DNA from: Autumnicola musiva
GTDB taxonomy: Bacteria > Bacteroidota > Bacteroidia > Flavobacteriales > Flavobacteriaceae
Assembly: GCF_031846585.1 (NCBI RefSeq)
Contig: NZ_JAVRHK010000008.1
Span: 132,071-196,070, forward strand
Length of the DNA: 64,000 nt
Direction: 5' to 3'
Under the pieces are notes generated by a model. It was not told the DNA's origin. It worked only from the letters and a program-made list of their open reading frames with translations, and ran no database searches. The position numbers and the translations under genes were made by a program. The first letter of the stretch is position 1, and every line of letters starts with the position of its first letter. This document shows, in pieces, positions 50,476 to 59,460 of the stretch.

Positions 50476-52526
50476 GAAGTATGTTTTTCTTTCAAATATT
50501 TATAAATTTCGTATTGAGAGCGTATGGCTTTTTCACCATTTTCGCGCTGCACGTATTTATTATCTTCTGAAGCATCCTGAATCCTCGCCTTTACATTGTC
50601 CTGCAACTGAATATTGAGCAGTTCCTTGAATTCCTGAGCAATATCCTTATCAAGAACAGGAGAAATAACTTCAATTCTGCGGTCAAGATTTCGACTCATC
50701 CAGTCTGCACTTCCATAAAATATTTTTTCGTCTCCGTCATTTTCAAAGATATAAATACGCCCATGTTCCAGAAAGCTGTCCACCACGCTGGTAATATATA
50801 TATTTTCACTCATGCCTTTTATTCCCGGGATAAGGCAGGTAAAACCACGAACCAGCAGTCGGATTTTTACTCCGGCTTCGCTGGCTTTATATAGTAATTC
50901 TATTATTTCCAGGTCTTCAAGGCTATTCATTTTGGCCGTAATTCCCGCCGTTTTTCCAGCCCTGGCATTTTCAATCTCATTATATATAAGTTTACTGAAT
51001 TCCTGGCGGGTGGAAAAAGGAGAAATTAACAGGTTCTTTTCCCTGGGAATAATGAGTTCTCCTTCAAGAACTTTAAATAGACGTAGTAATTCCTTGGCAA
51101 TTTTTTGATTTGCGGTAAATATGGCATGGTCACAATAAATTTCTGATGTTTCACTATTAAAATTTCCGGTGCCGATATAGGAATAATTTATGCTGTTACC
51201 ATTCTCAATTCTTTTAATCAGCATAATTTTGGAATGTACCTTTACCTTTGGATAACTGTAAATTACATTAGCTCCCTTTTCTTCAAATTTTCTACCCCAT
51301 ATAATGTTGTTCTCCTCGTCAAAACGTGCTTTGGCTTCTACAAAAACAGTAACATTTTTCTTGTTTTCCAGGGCCTTTAACAGAGAGGAGGTAAGCCTGG
51401 ATTTATCAGCCACGCGATAAAGTGAAATTTTAATGTCGGTTACATTTTCATCATTTACGGCTTGTTCCAGGAAATTCTCTACATAGTCAAAGGACATATA
51501 GGGAAAATGCAAAGCACGGTCTTTTTCTGAAATAGTTTTAAAATAATCTTTACTGTATTCCAGATTCTTATGCGGAATGGGAGGAAATTTTTGAAAATGC
51601 AGCTCTTTATTTTCCGTAGGATCGGGAAAAGCAAAAAAATCTTTAAAATTATGATATTTGCCACCAGGCATCATGTCTATCTTACCGAGCTGAAGCAGGT
51701 CCCTTATTTTTTTCTTAGCCTTTTCGGGCATATCGGCATCATAGAGGAGCCGGGTTGGTTGGCCTTTTGTCCTTTGCTGGAGAGAGTCATAAATTTTTTC
51801 AGCAAGCTCTCCTTCATAGATATCATGAATATAAAGTTCAGCATCCCGGGAAAGTTTAATTTCAAAAATTCCTGTAATTTTTTCCTCCGGAAAAAGATCC
51901 TGTAGTTTATATCTTACTATTTCATCTAAAAAGGTAATAAAATGCTGCTGTCCCTGATTTTTAAGAGTTACAAAGCGCCCACAATCATTCACCGGAATAT
52001 TTACAACTCCCAGCTTATTATCATTTTGAAAAGTGACAAAAAAATAAAGAACGGCATTTTCCAGGAACAATTCATTTTCTTTTTCAAGATCCAGTAATTT
52101 TGGCTGCAAATGGTTTAATACCTTTTTCTGAAAATATGCTGCTACAAAGTGGCGTTGTGAGTCATCAAATTCTTCTGAATCTATAAGATGAATTTTATGA
52201 GCTGCAAGTTCAGGAATAATTTGTTTTTTATAAATTTCACCAAATTTCTCCTGCTGAAATTTTACTTCTTCAATAATTTTTTTGGTGATTTTACTGGGGC
52301 GCAGGGCGAGTTTTTTTCGAATACTCTTTTTAACCCTTTTCATTTGCCGTAACTGTGAAACCCTCACCCTAAAATATTCATCTAAATTAGAGGAGTAAAT
52401 TGCCAAAAATTTAATCCGCTCATAAAGCGGATTCATTTTGTCTTCGGCCTCTTGCAAAACCCTTTCATTAAAACTTAACCAGTTAAGGTCGCGATGTCTG
52501 AAGCGGTTCTCGTCAGGTTGCGGCAT
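50472..52526 (-). CDS. ppk1: polyphosphate kinase 1
   Basis: 684 residues. The four-domain PPK1 plan is recognisable: the N-terminal helical domain (FRHRDLNWLSFNERVLQEA), head domain (about 110-310), and two phospholipase D-like C-terminal domains. His431 in YSYPKVKVHSKIML is the phosphorylated catalytic residue; RRIEVISPV and the IGTGNFNSETSEIYCDHA segment support ATP binding. It makes polyphosphate from ATP, reversibly. The binding-protein-like gene overlaps its end by 4 bases, and a -7 box lies 18 bases upstream of its start. Confidence 0.95.
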   Translation of the reverse strand: MPQPDENRFRHRDLNWLSFNERVLQEAEDKMNPLYERIKFLAIYSSNLDEYFRVRVSQLRQMKRVKKSIRKKLALRPSKITKKIIEEVKFQQEKFGEIYKKQIIPELAAHKIHLIDSEEFDDSQRHFVAAYFQKKVLNHLQPKLLDLEKENELFLENAVLYFFVTFQNDNKLGVVNIPVNDCGRFVTLKNQGQQHFITFLDEIVRYKLQDLFPEEKITGIFEIKLSRDAELYIHDIYEGELAEKIYDSLQQRTKGQPTRLLYDADMPEKAKKKIRDLLQLGKIDMMPGGKYHNFKDFFAFPDPTENKELHFQKFPPIPHKNLEYSKDYFKTISEKDRALHFPYMSFDYVENFLEQAVNDENVTDIKISLYRVADKSRLTSSLLKALENKKNVTVFVEAKARFDEENNIIWGRKFEEKGANVIYSYPKVKVHSKIMLIKRIENGNSINYSYIGTGNFNSETSEIYCDHAIFTANQKIAKELLRLFKVLEGELIIPREKNLLISPFSTRQEFSKLIYNEIENARAGKTAGITAKMNSLEDLEIIELLYKASEAGVKIRLLVRGFTCLIPGIKGMSENIYITSVVDSFLEHGRIYIFENDGDEKIFYGSADWMSRNLDRRIEVISPVLDKDIAQEFKELLNIQLQDNVKARIQDASEDNKYVQRENGEKAIRSQYEIYKYLKEKHTS

Positions 52527-52543
52527 AAAAAAATGTTTAACTC

Positions 52544-52551
52544 CAAAAATA
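52544..52551 (-). promoter_or_regulatory. -7 box TATTTTTG for ppk1
   Basis: TATTTTTG on the minus strand lies 18 bases before the ppk1 ATG at 52526. No good -33 box is seen; leader about 11 bases. Confidence 0.45.
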
Positions 52552-52597
52552 CAAAGAAGGGGAAGCTATAGAGACTAATATTGTGTTAAATAAGATA

Positions 52598-53467
52598 CTA
52601 CTGCGCGAGCTTCTCTAAGCAATATTTGATAAGATTGTCCACTACCAGTTTTGGATCTTTGCTAAACTTCCCACTGGCCCTGTTGGCAATTATGGCATTC
52701 ATGGAAACCGCGCGGTGCCTGAGCAATTTCGAAAGTCCATAAATGCCGGAAGTTTCCATTTCTAAATTGGTAATACGCTGACCGTTCCAGGAGAAATTTT
52801 CGAGTTTTCGGTTAAGACTGGGATCCTGTAAAGGCAGGCGTAAAATTCTGCCCTGTGGACCGTAAAAGCCAACATTTGTTCCTGTAATTCCTTTAAAAAT
52901 ATCTTCAGAAGATAATTTTTGAGCAAGGGTATTATCACAGTCCACAGCGTATGGCTCAGATTTTTTAGAAGACCACTGCAAATGCTCCATCAAAACTTTT
53001 GTGAATTTTATGTCCTGAATTTTTTCGCTGTCATAAAAATGAAGCAAAGAGTCAAAACCAATTGCTTTTTCACTTAACAGAAAGGCATCTACAGGAATAT
53101 CCTTTTGAATGGAACCCGTAGTACCAATACGAATAATATCAAGGCTTGTAAGTTCTTTTTTTAGGGTTCTGCTTTTAAAATCGATATTTACCAGCGCATC
53201 CAGCTCATTTAAAACAATATCGATGTTGTCTGTTCCAATTCCTGTGGAAACCACACTTATTCTTTTTCCTTTATAGAAACCAGTTTGGGTGTGAAATTCT
53301 CTTTTTCGCGCTTTAAAATCAACAGAATCAAAATATGCGGTTACTTTATCAACCCGGTCCGGGTCACCAACCAGTATTACGGTATTGGCTATATTTTGTG
53401 GTAAAAGATTTAAATGGTATATACTCCCGTCATTATTCAGGATGAATTCTGATGCTGCCAAGCTCAT
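52598..53467 (-). CDS. nucleoside phosphorylase (uridine/purine phosphorylase fold)
   Basis: 289 residues. VILVGDPDRVDKV binds phosphate, VVSTGIGTDNIDIVLNEL follows, IRIGTTGSIQ matches the Thr-Gly-Ser core, and TNLEMETSGIYGLSKLL holds the ribose-binding Glu-Met-Glu triplet. It cleaves a nucleoside to base and ribose 1-phosphate; uridine-type substrates are most likely, but specificity residues cannot be read with confidence. A single base separates it from the DUF1835 gene upstream, so both are in one transcript with the SUI1 and oxygenase genes. Confidence 0.88.
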   Translation of the reverse strand: MSLAASEFILNNDGSIYHLNLLPQNIANTVILVGDPDRVDKVTAYFDSVDFKARKREFHTQTGFYKGKRISVVSTGIGTDNIDIVLNELDALVNIDFKSRTLKKELTSLDIIRIGTTGSIQKDIPVDAFLLSEKAIGFDSLLHFYDSEKIQDIKFTKVLMEHLQWSSKKSEPYAVDCDNTLAQKLSSEDIFKGITGTNVGFYGPQGRILRLPLQDPSLNRKLENFSWNGQRITNLEMETSGIYGLSKLLRHRAVSMNAIIANRASGKFSKDPKLVVDNLIKYCLEKLAQ

Positions 53468-53468
53468 A

Positions 53469-54401
53469 TTAAAGTTTTAATAATCGGTGTGATTCGGGGT
53501 CGTAAAGAAAATCATACATTTTGGCTCCTCCAAAACATTCTTCATTTTTAAGTTCCCTGTAAAAGTTCATAGTTTCATTTATTGCCTGTTCTCCTTTTTC
53601 AGACAGAACAACCTTACCTTTATCGATATAGTAAAAATCTTCCAGCTTTAACAGTAACCGTTTCATCTGGCTGTCGCTATAGCCGTAGTATCCCTGGTAT
53701 TCCAGGGCATACCCCAATAGCTGATTTTCAGAAGAAATCATATTCCGCTGAATAATTTTAAGCACATTGCGTTCCAGGGAATTTATTCCGCTTTTACTAT
53801 TTGGAAATCGCTCGATATGGGCCCTGATGCAACTGGAAAGATATTCAAAATTTGAAGTTCTCTTAATTTGCGATTTAAGCTGCATAGGATTATTACTGCA
53901 GTATAGTTCCCATATATATTTGGCAATTTCCAGATCGTCTGAAGTCAGGTCAATTCTGTTTTTATAATGAGTTAAAAGCTGCTTTCCGCTAAGATTGGAA
54001 AGCCCTCGCTGCCCATTGTCGCCTTTTAATTGTTTACTGCATATAAAAGACATAGGTACTTCTTTTTTGTTCATAAGAAAGAAGCTGATTACAGCTATCA
54101 TATTTATATGGCAAAAAAGGTCAAATTCAAACCATAGTACTACGGTATCGTATTCTTCGATTTCTTTTAAACGGCGTAGCTGAGACATGAATTTTTCTTC
54201 ATAATCTTCATTAGAAATTTGATAGTATGAATAGAGAAAATTCTTCCGAAGTTTTACAAAACTCCCGCTTCCCACGTCCTGTACAGCAGGTCCCTCACAG
54301 AGCAACTCTCTCCAGATCACTACTTCACCGGAAAGCTTAAGCTCCTGCATTTTTTCAGCAAGGCCGTCACCATTAACTATATGAATTGTTTTACTGCTCA
54401 T
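53469..54401 (-). CDS. DUF1835/DUF3658 domain protein
   Basis: 310 residues. The N-terminal stretch IHIVNGDGLAEKMQEL and IWRELLCEGP are the DUF1835 pattern, with the VVLWFEFDLFCHINMIAV segment following. The C-terminal half (about 160-300) is helical and winged-helix-like (LLGYALEYQGYYGYSDSQMKRLLLKLED), consistent with DUF3658. The family's function is unknown; the NGD...W motifs suggest a nucleotide-binding Rossmann-like core. No membrane segment. It lies 27 bases downstream of the SUI1 gene. Confidence 0.78.
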   Translation of the reverse strand: MSSKTIHIVNGDGLAEKMQELKLSGEVVIWRELLCEGPAVQDVGSGSFVKLRKNFLYSYYQISNEDYEEKFMSQLRRLKEIEEYDTVVLWFEFDLFCHINMIAVISFFLMNKKEVPMSFICSKQLKGDNGQRGLSNLSGKQLLTHYKNRIDLTSDDLEIAKYIWELYCSNNPMQLKSQIKRTSNFEYLSSCIRAHIERFPNSKSGINSLERNVLKIIQRNMISSENQLLGYALEYQGYYGYSDSQMKRLLLKLEDFYYIDKGKVVLSEKGEQAINETMNFYRELKNEECFGGAKMYDFLYDPESHRLLKL

Positions 54402-54428
54402 AATTGAAGATAAAACGTGCGGGGGAAT

Positions 54429-54785
54429 TTAGCCACCAACACGTTTAACATTATAGCCGTCTTTTTCAAGCAGCTGCATTATTTTATCGCGATCGTCACC
54501 CTGGATAATAATTTCGCCGTCTTTGGCAGAACCGCCAACGCCACACTTCTTTTTTAGCTTTTTGCCCAGGGCTATTAAATCTTCTTCGGGTCCTACAAAA
54601 CCTTTTATGATAGTAACGGTTTTACCACCCCGCCCTTTACTGCTAAAATGCGCTTCCAGCTCCTGCTCTTCAGGCTCTGGAAATTCCTGTTGATCCTCAC
54701 TAGAGTGTTGATCTTCATCAAAATCATTATTGGTTGAAAAAACTAATCCTCCAAGATCTTCTAATCCAGGTTTCTTCTTTGCCAT
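54429..54785 (-). CDS. SUI1/eIF1-family protein (YciH-like)
   Basis: 118 residues. The C-terminal half is the SUI1 domain: GRGGKTVTIIKGFVGPEEDL and KKKCGVGGSAKDGEIIIQGD, followed by VKRVGG, closely matching YciH and eukaryotic eIF1. The N-terminal 45 residues are acidic and probably disordered (DEDQHSSEDQQEFPEPEEQE). YciH influences start-site fidelity and stress translation, so it may act on 30S subunits here. Coupled to the oxygenase gene upstream by a 3-base gap. Confidence 0.93.
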   Translation of the reverse strand: MAKKKPGLEDLGGLVFSTNNDFDEDQHSSEDQQEFPEPEEQELEAHFSSKGRGGKTVTIIKGFVGPEEDLIALGKKLKKKCGVGGSAKDGEIIIQGDDRDKIMQLLEKDGYNVKRVGG

Positions 54786-54788
54786 AAT

Positions 54789-55745
54789 TTACTTTTTTAA
54801 CAATCCAATCTCCACAAGCCGCTGATGTAAAAATTCTCCCGCGGTAATATCTTCATATTGTTTTGGATGATTCTCATCTATACATTCTTCCAGTCCGTTC
54901 AAAGGCATTTCACTTCTGGGATGCATAAAGAACGGAATAGAATATCTTGGTTTGCCCCATTCTTCCTTAGGCGGATTAATTACCCGGTGTACAGTAGAGC
55001 GTAATTTATTATTAGTTAATCTTTCCAACATATCGCCAACATTAATAACAAGCTCGTCTTCCTGGGGAACTGCGTCGATCCATTCGCCATCCTTTCTAAG
55101 TACCTGTAGGCCTCCGGTAGAAGCCCCCATTAACAAAGTGATAAGGTTAATATCTCCATGTGCCCCCGCTCGTACAGCACCTTTGGGCTCTTCAGTAATG
55201 GGTGGATAATGGATTGGCCTTAAAATACTGTTCCCGTTACTGGCCCAATGATCAAAATACTGCTCCTTCAGCCCAATATGTAATGCAAGCGCCCTGAGTA
55301 CATAAATACCGGTTTTTTCAAGCATTCTGTAGGCTTCCATTCCCACGTGGTTGAAATCTTTTAATTCGTCCACCTGCACATTTTCAGGATATTTTTCAGT
55401 AAGATTGGCATCTGCTGCAGGTTCCTGCCCAAAATGCCAGAATTCCTTTAAATCACCTTCCTTTTTTCCTTTTGCATGTTCTTTTCCGAAGGAAATATAT
55501 CCCCTTTGACCGGCAAGACCTTCAATTTCATATTTCCGCTTTGTTTCCAGAGGAAGATTAAAAAAAGATTTCACTTCTTTATAAAGTTCTCCTACAAGTT
55601 CATCACTTAAAAAGTGATTCCTCAAGGCAACGAAACCTATTTCTTCATAAGCCTTTCCAATTTCATCAACAAATTTCTGTTTTCTATTAGGGTCTTCAGA
55701 AAGAAAATCGGCCAGGTCTACACTGGGAATATTATTCATAGCCAT
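54789..55745 (-). CDS. 2-oxoglutarate/Fe(II)-dependent oxygenase, isopenicillin N synthase-like family
   Basis: 318 residues. A DIOX_N-type N-terminus (IPSVDLADFL, EIGFVALRNH) precedes the jelly-roll core. The iron triad is His196-x-Asp198 (GAHGDINLITLL) and His253 (STVHRVINPP), and Arg267 with Ser269 (RYSI) would bind the carboxylate of the co-substrate. It should hydroxylate or oxidise a small molecule; the IPNS name does not imply antibiotic synthesis. First gene of the unit oxygenase-SUI1-DUF1835-phosphorylase, with a promoter 32 bases upstream. Confidence 0.9.
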   Translation of the reverse strand: MAMNNIPSVDLADFLSEDPNRKQKFVDEIGKAYEEIGFVALRNHFLSDELVGELYKEVKSFFNLPLETKRKYEIEGLAGQRGYISFGKEHAKGKKEGDLKEFWHFGQEPAADANLTEKYPENVQVDELKDFNHVGMEAYRMLEKTGIYVLRALALHIGLKEQYFDHWASNGNSILRPIHYPPITEEPKGAVRAGAHGDINLITLLMGASTGGLQVLRKDGEWIDAVPQEDELVINVGDMLERLTNNKLRSTVHRVINPPKEEWGKPRYSIPFFMHPRSEMPLNGLEECIDENHPKQYEDITAGEFLHQRLVEIGLLKK

Positions 55746-55776
55746 ATTCGTGTGGTTTTATTTAAGAGTCGACAAA

Positions 55777-55784
55777 CAAAGTTA
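55777..55784 (-). promoter_or_regulatory. -7 box TAACTTTG for the oxygenase unit
   Basis: TAACTTTG on the minus strand matches TAnnTTTG and lies 32 bases from the ATG at 55745; leader about 25 bases. No clear -33 box. Confidence 0.45.
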
Positions 55785-55835
55785 AATAAATAAAGCGAGA
55801 TGCCGTAAGATTTTAATTTTAGAGGCATATTTAAG

Positions 55836-55843
55836 TACATTTG
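55836..55843 (+). promoter_or_regulatory. -7 box TACATTTG for the E1 gene
   Basis: TACATTTG matches TAnnTTTG. It overlaps an in-frame TTG at 55841, which would otherwise be the first start, and so favours the ATG at 55859 with a leader near 9 bases. Confidence 0.5.
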
Positions 55844-55858
55844 ATAAACTTCGCTTTT

Positions 55859-57865
55859 ATGTCTCTTCGAAAACCACCTTCATATTCCTTTAATTACCAA
55901 CCCCGGGATTTAGATAATAGTGAACTTCTTGATTTGTACCGGTCTATGCTGAAGCCGCGGTTAATAGAAGAAAAAATGCTGATCCTGTTAAGACAGGGAA
56001 AAATATCCAAATGGTTTAGCGGAATAGGGCAGGAGGCAATTTCGGTAGGGGTTACCAAAGCCTTAACTCCGGATGAGTATATTCTTCCCATGCACCGGAA
56101 CCTGGGGGTATTTACCAGCAGGAATATTCCTTTACATAGGTTATTTTCACAATGGCAGGGCAAGGGAGGAGGTTTTACAAAAGGCCGGGACCGCAGTTTT
56201 CATTTTGGAACCCAGGAATATAAAATTATCGGGATGATTTCTCACCTGGGGCCGCAAATGGGTGTGGCAGATGGTATTGCCCTTGCCCATAAAATAAGAA
56301 ATGAAAATAAAGTTACTGCGGTTTTTACCGGAGAGGGAGGTACTAGTGAGGGAGATTTTCATGAGGCTTTAAATATTGCCGCCGTTTGGGACCTTCCTGT
56401 ACTCTTTTGCATAGAAAATAATGGTTACGGGCTTTCCACTCCTGTAAATGAACAATATCGCTGTACCCATCTGGCCGATCGGGGGGCTGGATATGGAATG
56501 GAAGCTCACATTATTGAAGGCAATAATATTCTGGAAGTTTACCAGAAAACCTGTAAAATAGCAGAAAGTATGCGGCAGAATCCACGGCCTGTACTCCTTG
56601 AATTTAAAACTTTTAGAATACGCGGGCATGAAGAGGCCAGCGGTACAAAGTATGTTCCAGAAGAAATAATGAATTCCTGGTTTAAAAAGGATCCTATAGA
56701 AAACTACAGGGATTATCTTTTTGAGGAAGGTATTCTTACAGCACAACTGCAGGAGCGGTATGAGCAGGAGACAAAAGCCGAAATTGAAGAAAATCTTGCT
56801 AAAGCAAATGCTGAAGAACCTGCTGGTTTTTATGAAACAAAAGAATTAAATGACGTTTTTCAGGATGCTACAAATCAGAACTTTAACAGTTCAACGATTA
56901 AAGAAAAATTGCGCTTTGTAGATGCTGTCTCACAGGCACTCCGGCAATCTTTTCAGAAACATAAAAATCTGATTTTAATGGGGCAGGATGTGGCGGAATA
57001 TGGAGGTGTGTTTAAAATTACTGAAGGTTTTGCAGATGAATTTGGAAAAGAGCGAATTAGAAATACTCCTATTTGTGAATCGGCTGTAGTAGGTGCTGCC
57101 ATGGGTCTTTCCATTAACGGGATGAAGGCAATAGTGGAGATGCAGTTTGCAGATTTTGTGAGCTCAGGCTTTAATCCTATTGTTAATTATCTTGCAAAAG
57201 TTAACTACCGTTGGAGCCAGAATGCCGATGTGGTAATACGTATGCCCTGTGGAGCAGGAGTTGGTGCAGGCCCTTTTCACAGCCAAACCAATGAAGCCTG
57301 GTTCATTAAAACCCCCGGACTAAAGGTAATTTACCCTGCCTTTCCATATGATGCCAAAGGTTTACTCAATGCGGCTGTAAACGACCCCAATCCAGTTCTC
57401 TTTTTTGAGCATAAAGCCTTATACAGGAGTATAAGGCAGGATATTCCTACTGACTATTATACAGTAGAAATTGGAAAAGCTTCCATTATACGAGAAGGTG
57501 AAAATATTACAGTTATCACTTATGGTGCCGGAGTACATTGGGCTCTGGAGGCAATTGAAGAATTGGAGTTGGAAGAAATAGAGGTGATAGACCTGCGGAG
57601 CCTTCAGCCGTTAGATACAGAAACTATTTTTAAATCTGTACGGAAAACGGGAAAGATACTTGTGCTAACTGAGGACTCTCTTTTTGGAAGTATTGCTTCC
57701 GAAATAGCAGCACAAATTTCAGAAAGATGCTTTGAATATCTTGATGCTCCCGTTTTTAGAGTGGGAAGCTTGGAGACACCTATACCTTTTGCCCCTGCTT
57801 TGGAGGAGGGGTATTTACCGAAAAAGCTATTAAAAGAAAAGCTACTCCAATTAACAGAATACTAA
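55859..57865 (+). CDS. branched-chain 2-oxoacid dehydrogenase E1, alpha-beta fusion
   Basis: 668 residues from the ATG at 55859. The alpha half (about 1-330) has the thiamine-diphosphate motif GEGGTSEGDFHEALN ... NNGYG and the phosphorylation-loop-like FRIRGHEEASGTKY. The beta half (about 345-668) has GQDVAEYGGVFKITEG, NTPICESAVVGAAMGLS and RMPCGAGVGAGPFHSQ. It decarboxylates branched 2-oxoacids and hands the acyl group to a lipoyl E2, supplying branched acyl-CoA primers for iso/anteiso fatty acids, which are abundant in this group. E2 and E3 are not in the window. Fusion of both chains is usual in Bacteroidota. Confidence 0.92.
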   Translation: MSLRKPPSYSFNYQPRDLDNSELLDLYRSMLKPRLIEEKMLILLRQGKISKWFSGIGQEAISVGVTKALTPDEYILPMHRNLGVFTSRNIPLHRLFSQWQGKGGGFTKGRDRSFHFGTQEYKIIGMISHLGPQMGVADGIALAHKIRNENKVTAVFTGEGGTSEGDFHEALNIAAVWDLPVLFCIENNGYGLSTPVNEQYRCTHLADRGAGYGMEAHIIEGNNILEVYQKTCKIAESMRQNPRPVLLEFKTFRIRGHEEASGTKYVPEEIMNSWFKKDPIENYRDYLFEEGILTAQLQERYEQETKAEIEENLAKANAEEPAGFYETKELNDVFQDATNQNFNSSTIKEKLRFVDAVSQALRQSFQKHKNLILMGQDVAEYGGVFKITEGFADEFGKERIRNTPICESAVVGAAMGLSINGMKAIVEMQFADFVSSGFNPIVNYLAKVNYRWSQNADVVIRMPCGAGVGAGPFHSQTNEAWFIKTPGLKVIYPAFPYDAKGLLNAAVNDPNPVLFFEHKALYRSIRQDIPTDYYTVEIGKASIIREGENITVITYGAGVHWALEAIEELELEEIEVIDLRSLQPLDTETIFKSVRKTGKILVLTEDSLFGSIASEIAAQISERCFEYLDAPVFRVGSLETPIPFAPALEEGYLPKKLLKEKLLQLTEY

Positions 57866-57935
57866 TAATTTAACAACTTAAGCTTAATTTTATTAAGATT
57901 TATTAACACTTTCCCTGTTAAAGTATTAATAATCT

Positions 57936-57967
57936 TTTGTACACCGTAACGTGGCACTGTACTTTAG
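57936..57967 (+). promoter_or_regulatory. near-consensus promoter TTTG-N20-TACTTTAG
   Basis: TTTG (57936-57939) and TACTTTAG (57960-57967), with 20 bases between; one mismatch to TAnnTTTG. It lies 27 bases before the DUF1328 start. Confidence 0.4.
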
Positions 57968-57994
57968 TTTTAGCTAATCAATAAATCATTAATT

Positions 57995-58156
57995 ATGATA
58001 CGACTAATAATTATTTTCTTAATTATCGCTATTGTCGCTGCAATCTTCGGATTTGGTGGGATAGCTGAAGGTGCTGCCGATATTGCTCAAATTATCTTCT
58101 GGATATTTGTTGTATTACTGGTTATATCACTTTTAAGCCGACTGTTTAGAAAATAA
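57995..58156 (+). CDS. DUF1328 (YtjA-like) small membrane protein
   Basis: 53 residues, too short for usual length cut-offs. It has two membrane segments (about 2-18 and 32-50) around the conserved FGFGGIAEGAADIAQIIFW, the DUF1328 signature. Proteins of this family sit in the inner membrane and are often stress-induced; function is unknown. The gene is preceded by a near-consensus promoter and followed by an inverted repeat, so it is probably transcribed alone. Confidence 0.88.
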   Translation: MIRLIIIFLIIAIVAAIFGFGGIAEGAADIAQIIFWIFVVLLVISLLSRLFRK

Positions 58157-58179
58157 GGAAAAGTAAAATTTAAGTTAAT

Positions 58180-58218
58180 CCAATGTATTTTTTCGGCAAT
58201 TGCCGGCATGTGCATTGG
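58180..58218. repeat. nested inverted repeat between DUF1328 and lipocalin-like genes
   Basis: CCAATG (58180-58185) pairs with CATTGG (58213-58218), enclosing the perfect palindrome CGGCAATTGCCG (58194-58205). It could act as a terminator for the DUF1328 gene, an mRNA stability element or a protein-binding site; no clean U-run follows, so attenuation is uncertain. Confidence 0.55.
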
Positions 58219-58247
58219 GTTTTCATTTTCAACCTAATATATAAAAG

Positions 58248-58727
58248 ATGAAAAAAATTCTCACCGTATTAATTATTTCGGTACTTATTATTTCCTGCGG
58301 CCCCAGTAAGGTAGCTAAAGAAGCCCGTAAAACATTCGATGGCGGGTGGACGTTAACCAGCGTTACATACCCCCAGAATACAGGTACATTTAATGTTACC
58401 CTCTTAAACGATGCTTCAGCTTCCTGTTTTGAAAACAGTACATGGGATTTTGTTTCGAATAATAATCAAGGCACATACACATTGCAGGGTGCAAACTGTA
58501 ATACCGGAACCCGGTTTTTCAATTGGTCTGTAGATGAAGAAAATACTCCGCAGGGTATGTATGATTTTCTCCTGAAGCCTACAGATGAAGATGCTAATTC
58601 CACCATGGGTGGCCAGGGTTTTCGAATGAATCTGAGAAGCCTTAGCCAGGACAGTATGGTTTGGGAGCAAACAGTAATGCTGGAAGGGGAAGCTTTTGTT
58701 ATACGTATGAATTTTAGTAAAAATTAA
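58248..58727 (+). CDS. lipocalin-like lipoprotein
   Basis: 159 residues. Lipobox IISC at Cys17 predicts lipid anchoring. The mature part has a beta-rich lipocalin-like layout: GGWTLTSVTYPQ near the start (the GxW motif), FENSTWDFVSNNNQGTYTL, and a C-terminal SMVWEQTVMLEGEAFVIRMNFSK strand pair. Two Cys (near 60 and 83) might form a disulfide. Such small lipocalin-like lipoproteins in Bacteroidota may bind lipids or act in envelope stress; the ligand is unknown. The OmpA-like gene follows after 11 bases, probably co-transcribed. Confidence 0.82.
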   Translation: MKKILTVLIISVLIISCGPSKVAKEARKTFDGGWTLTSVTYPQNTGTFNVTLLNDASASCFENSTWDFVSNNNQGTYTLQGANCNTGTRFFNWSVDEENTPQGMYDFLLKPTDEDANSTMGGQGFRMNLRSLSQDSMVWEQTVMLEGEAFVIRMNFSKN

Positions 58728-58738
58728 AAATAACGGTT

Positions 58739-59437
58739 ATGAAAAAATCAATTAATAAAGTATTTGCAATCCTTTTTGCAGTGAGTCTTCTTGTTGCATG
58801 TGATGCAACAAAAAATGCAAATAATAAGCAAAAAGGTGCTGTGATTGGCGCTACAAGTGGTGCTGTAATTGGCGGTGTAATTGGTAACAACACCGGTGAT
58901 GGTAATACAGCACTTGGAGCTATTATTGGAGGTGTTGTAGGTGGAGCAGCCGGTGGCTATATTGGAAACCGGATGGATAAACAGGCCAAGCAGATTGAAG
59001 AAGAAATTCCCGGGGCAGAAGTTGAAAGAGTTGGAGAAGGTATAAATGTTACTTTTGATGAAAATAGCGGAGTATATTTTGATACCGATAAGTCTGATAT
59101 CAATGCCAAATCTGAGCAAACCCTTAACAAACTTTCTTCTATCTTAAAGGAATATCCTGATACTAATGTTCTTGTGGAAGGACATACTGATAATACGGGT
59201 TCTGAAAGTTATAATCTTACCCTGTCAAAAAACAGGGCGCAGGCAGTAACGAATTATTTGGTGAGCAATGGCAATCTTTCGCAGGGTCGTTTTACTACAA
59301 AATGGTATGGTGAGGCTCAGGCAAAATATGATAATACTACAGCTGAAGGAAGGGCTAAAAACCGGCGTGTGGAACTGGCAATTGTTGCCAACGAAGAAAT
59401 GAAAGAAGAAGCAAAAGAAGCCACTTCCGAAAATTAA
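58739..59437 (+). CDS. OmpA-family lipoprotein with glycine zipper
   Basis: 232 residues. Lipobox LVAC at Cys21. Residues about 32-80 are a glycine-zipper domain (GAVIGGVIGNNTGDGN...GGAAGGYIGNRMD), which inserts in or stacks at membranes. The OmpA C-terminal domain (about 108-225) binds peptidoglycan: GVYFDTDKSDIN, VEGHTDNTGSESYN and AKNRRVELAI with the conserved Asp and Arg. It therefore links outer membrane and cell wall. An acidic, Lys/Glu-rich tail ends the protein. A perfect terminator stands 23 bases after its stop. Confidence 0.92.
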   Translation: MKKSINKVFAILFAVSLLVACDATKNANNKQKGAVIGATSGAVIGGVIGNNTGDGNTALGAIIGGVVGGAAGGYIGNRMDKQAKQIEEEIPGAEVERVGEGINVTFDENSGVYFDTDKSDINAKSEQTLNKLSSILKEYPDTNVLVEGHTDNTGSESYNLTLSKNRAQAVTNYLVSNGNLSQGRFTTKWYGEAQAKYDNTTAEGRAKNRRVELAIVANEEMKEEAKEATSEN

Positions 59438-59460
59438 AGAAGAAATAATAAACATTTATT

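Noticed and set aside
54789..55745. Beta-lactam biosynthesis because of isopenicillin N synthase likeness
   Set aside because: Only the general oxygenase fold is shared; there is no ACV synthetase or expandase in the window.
55841..55858. TTG start for the E1 fusion
   Set aside because: The TTG overlaps the -7 box TACATTTG; the ATG at 55859 fits the family.
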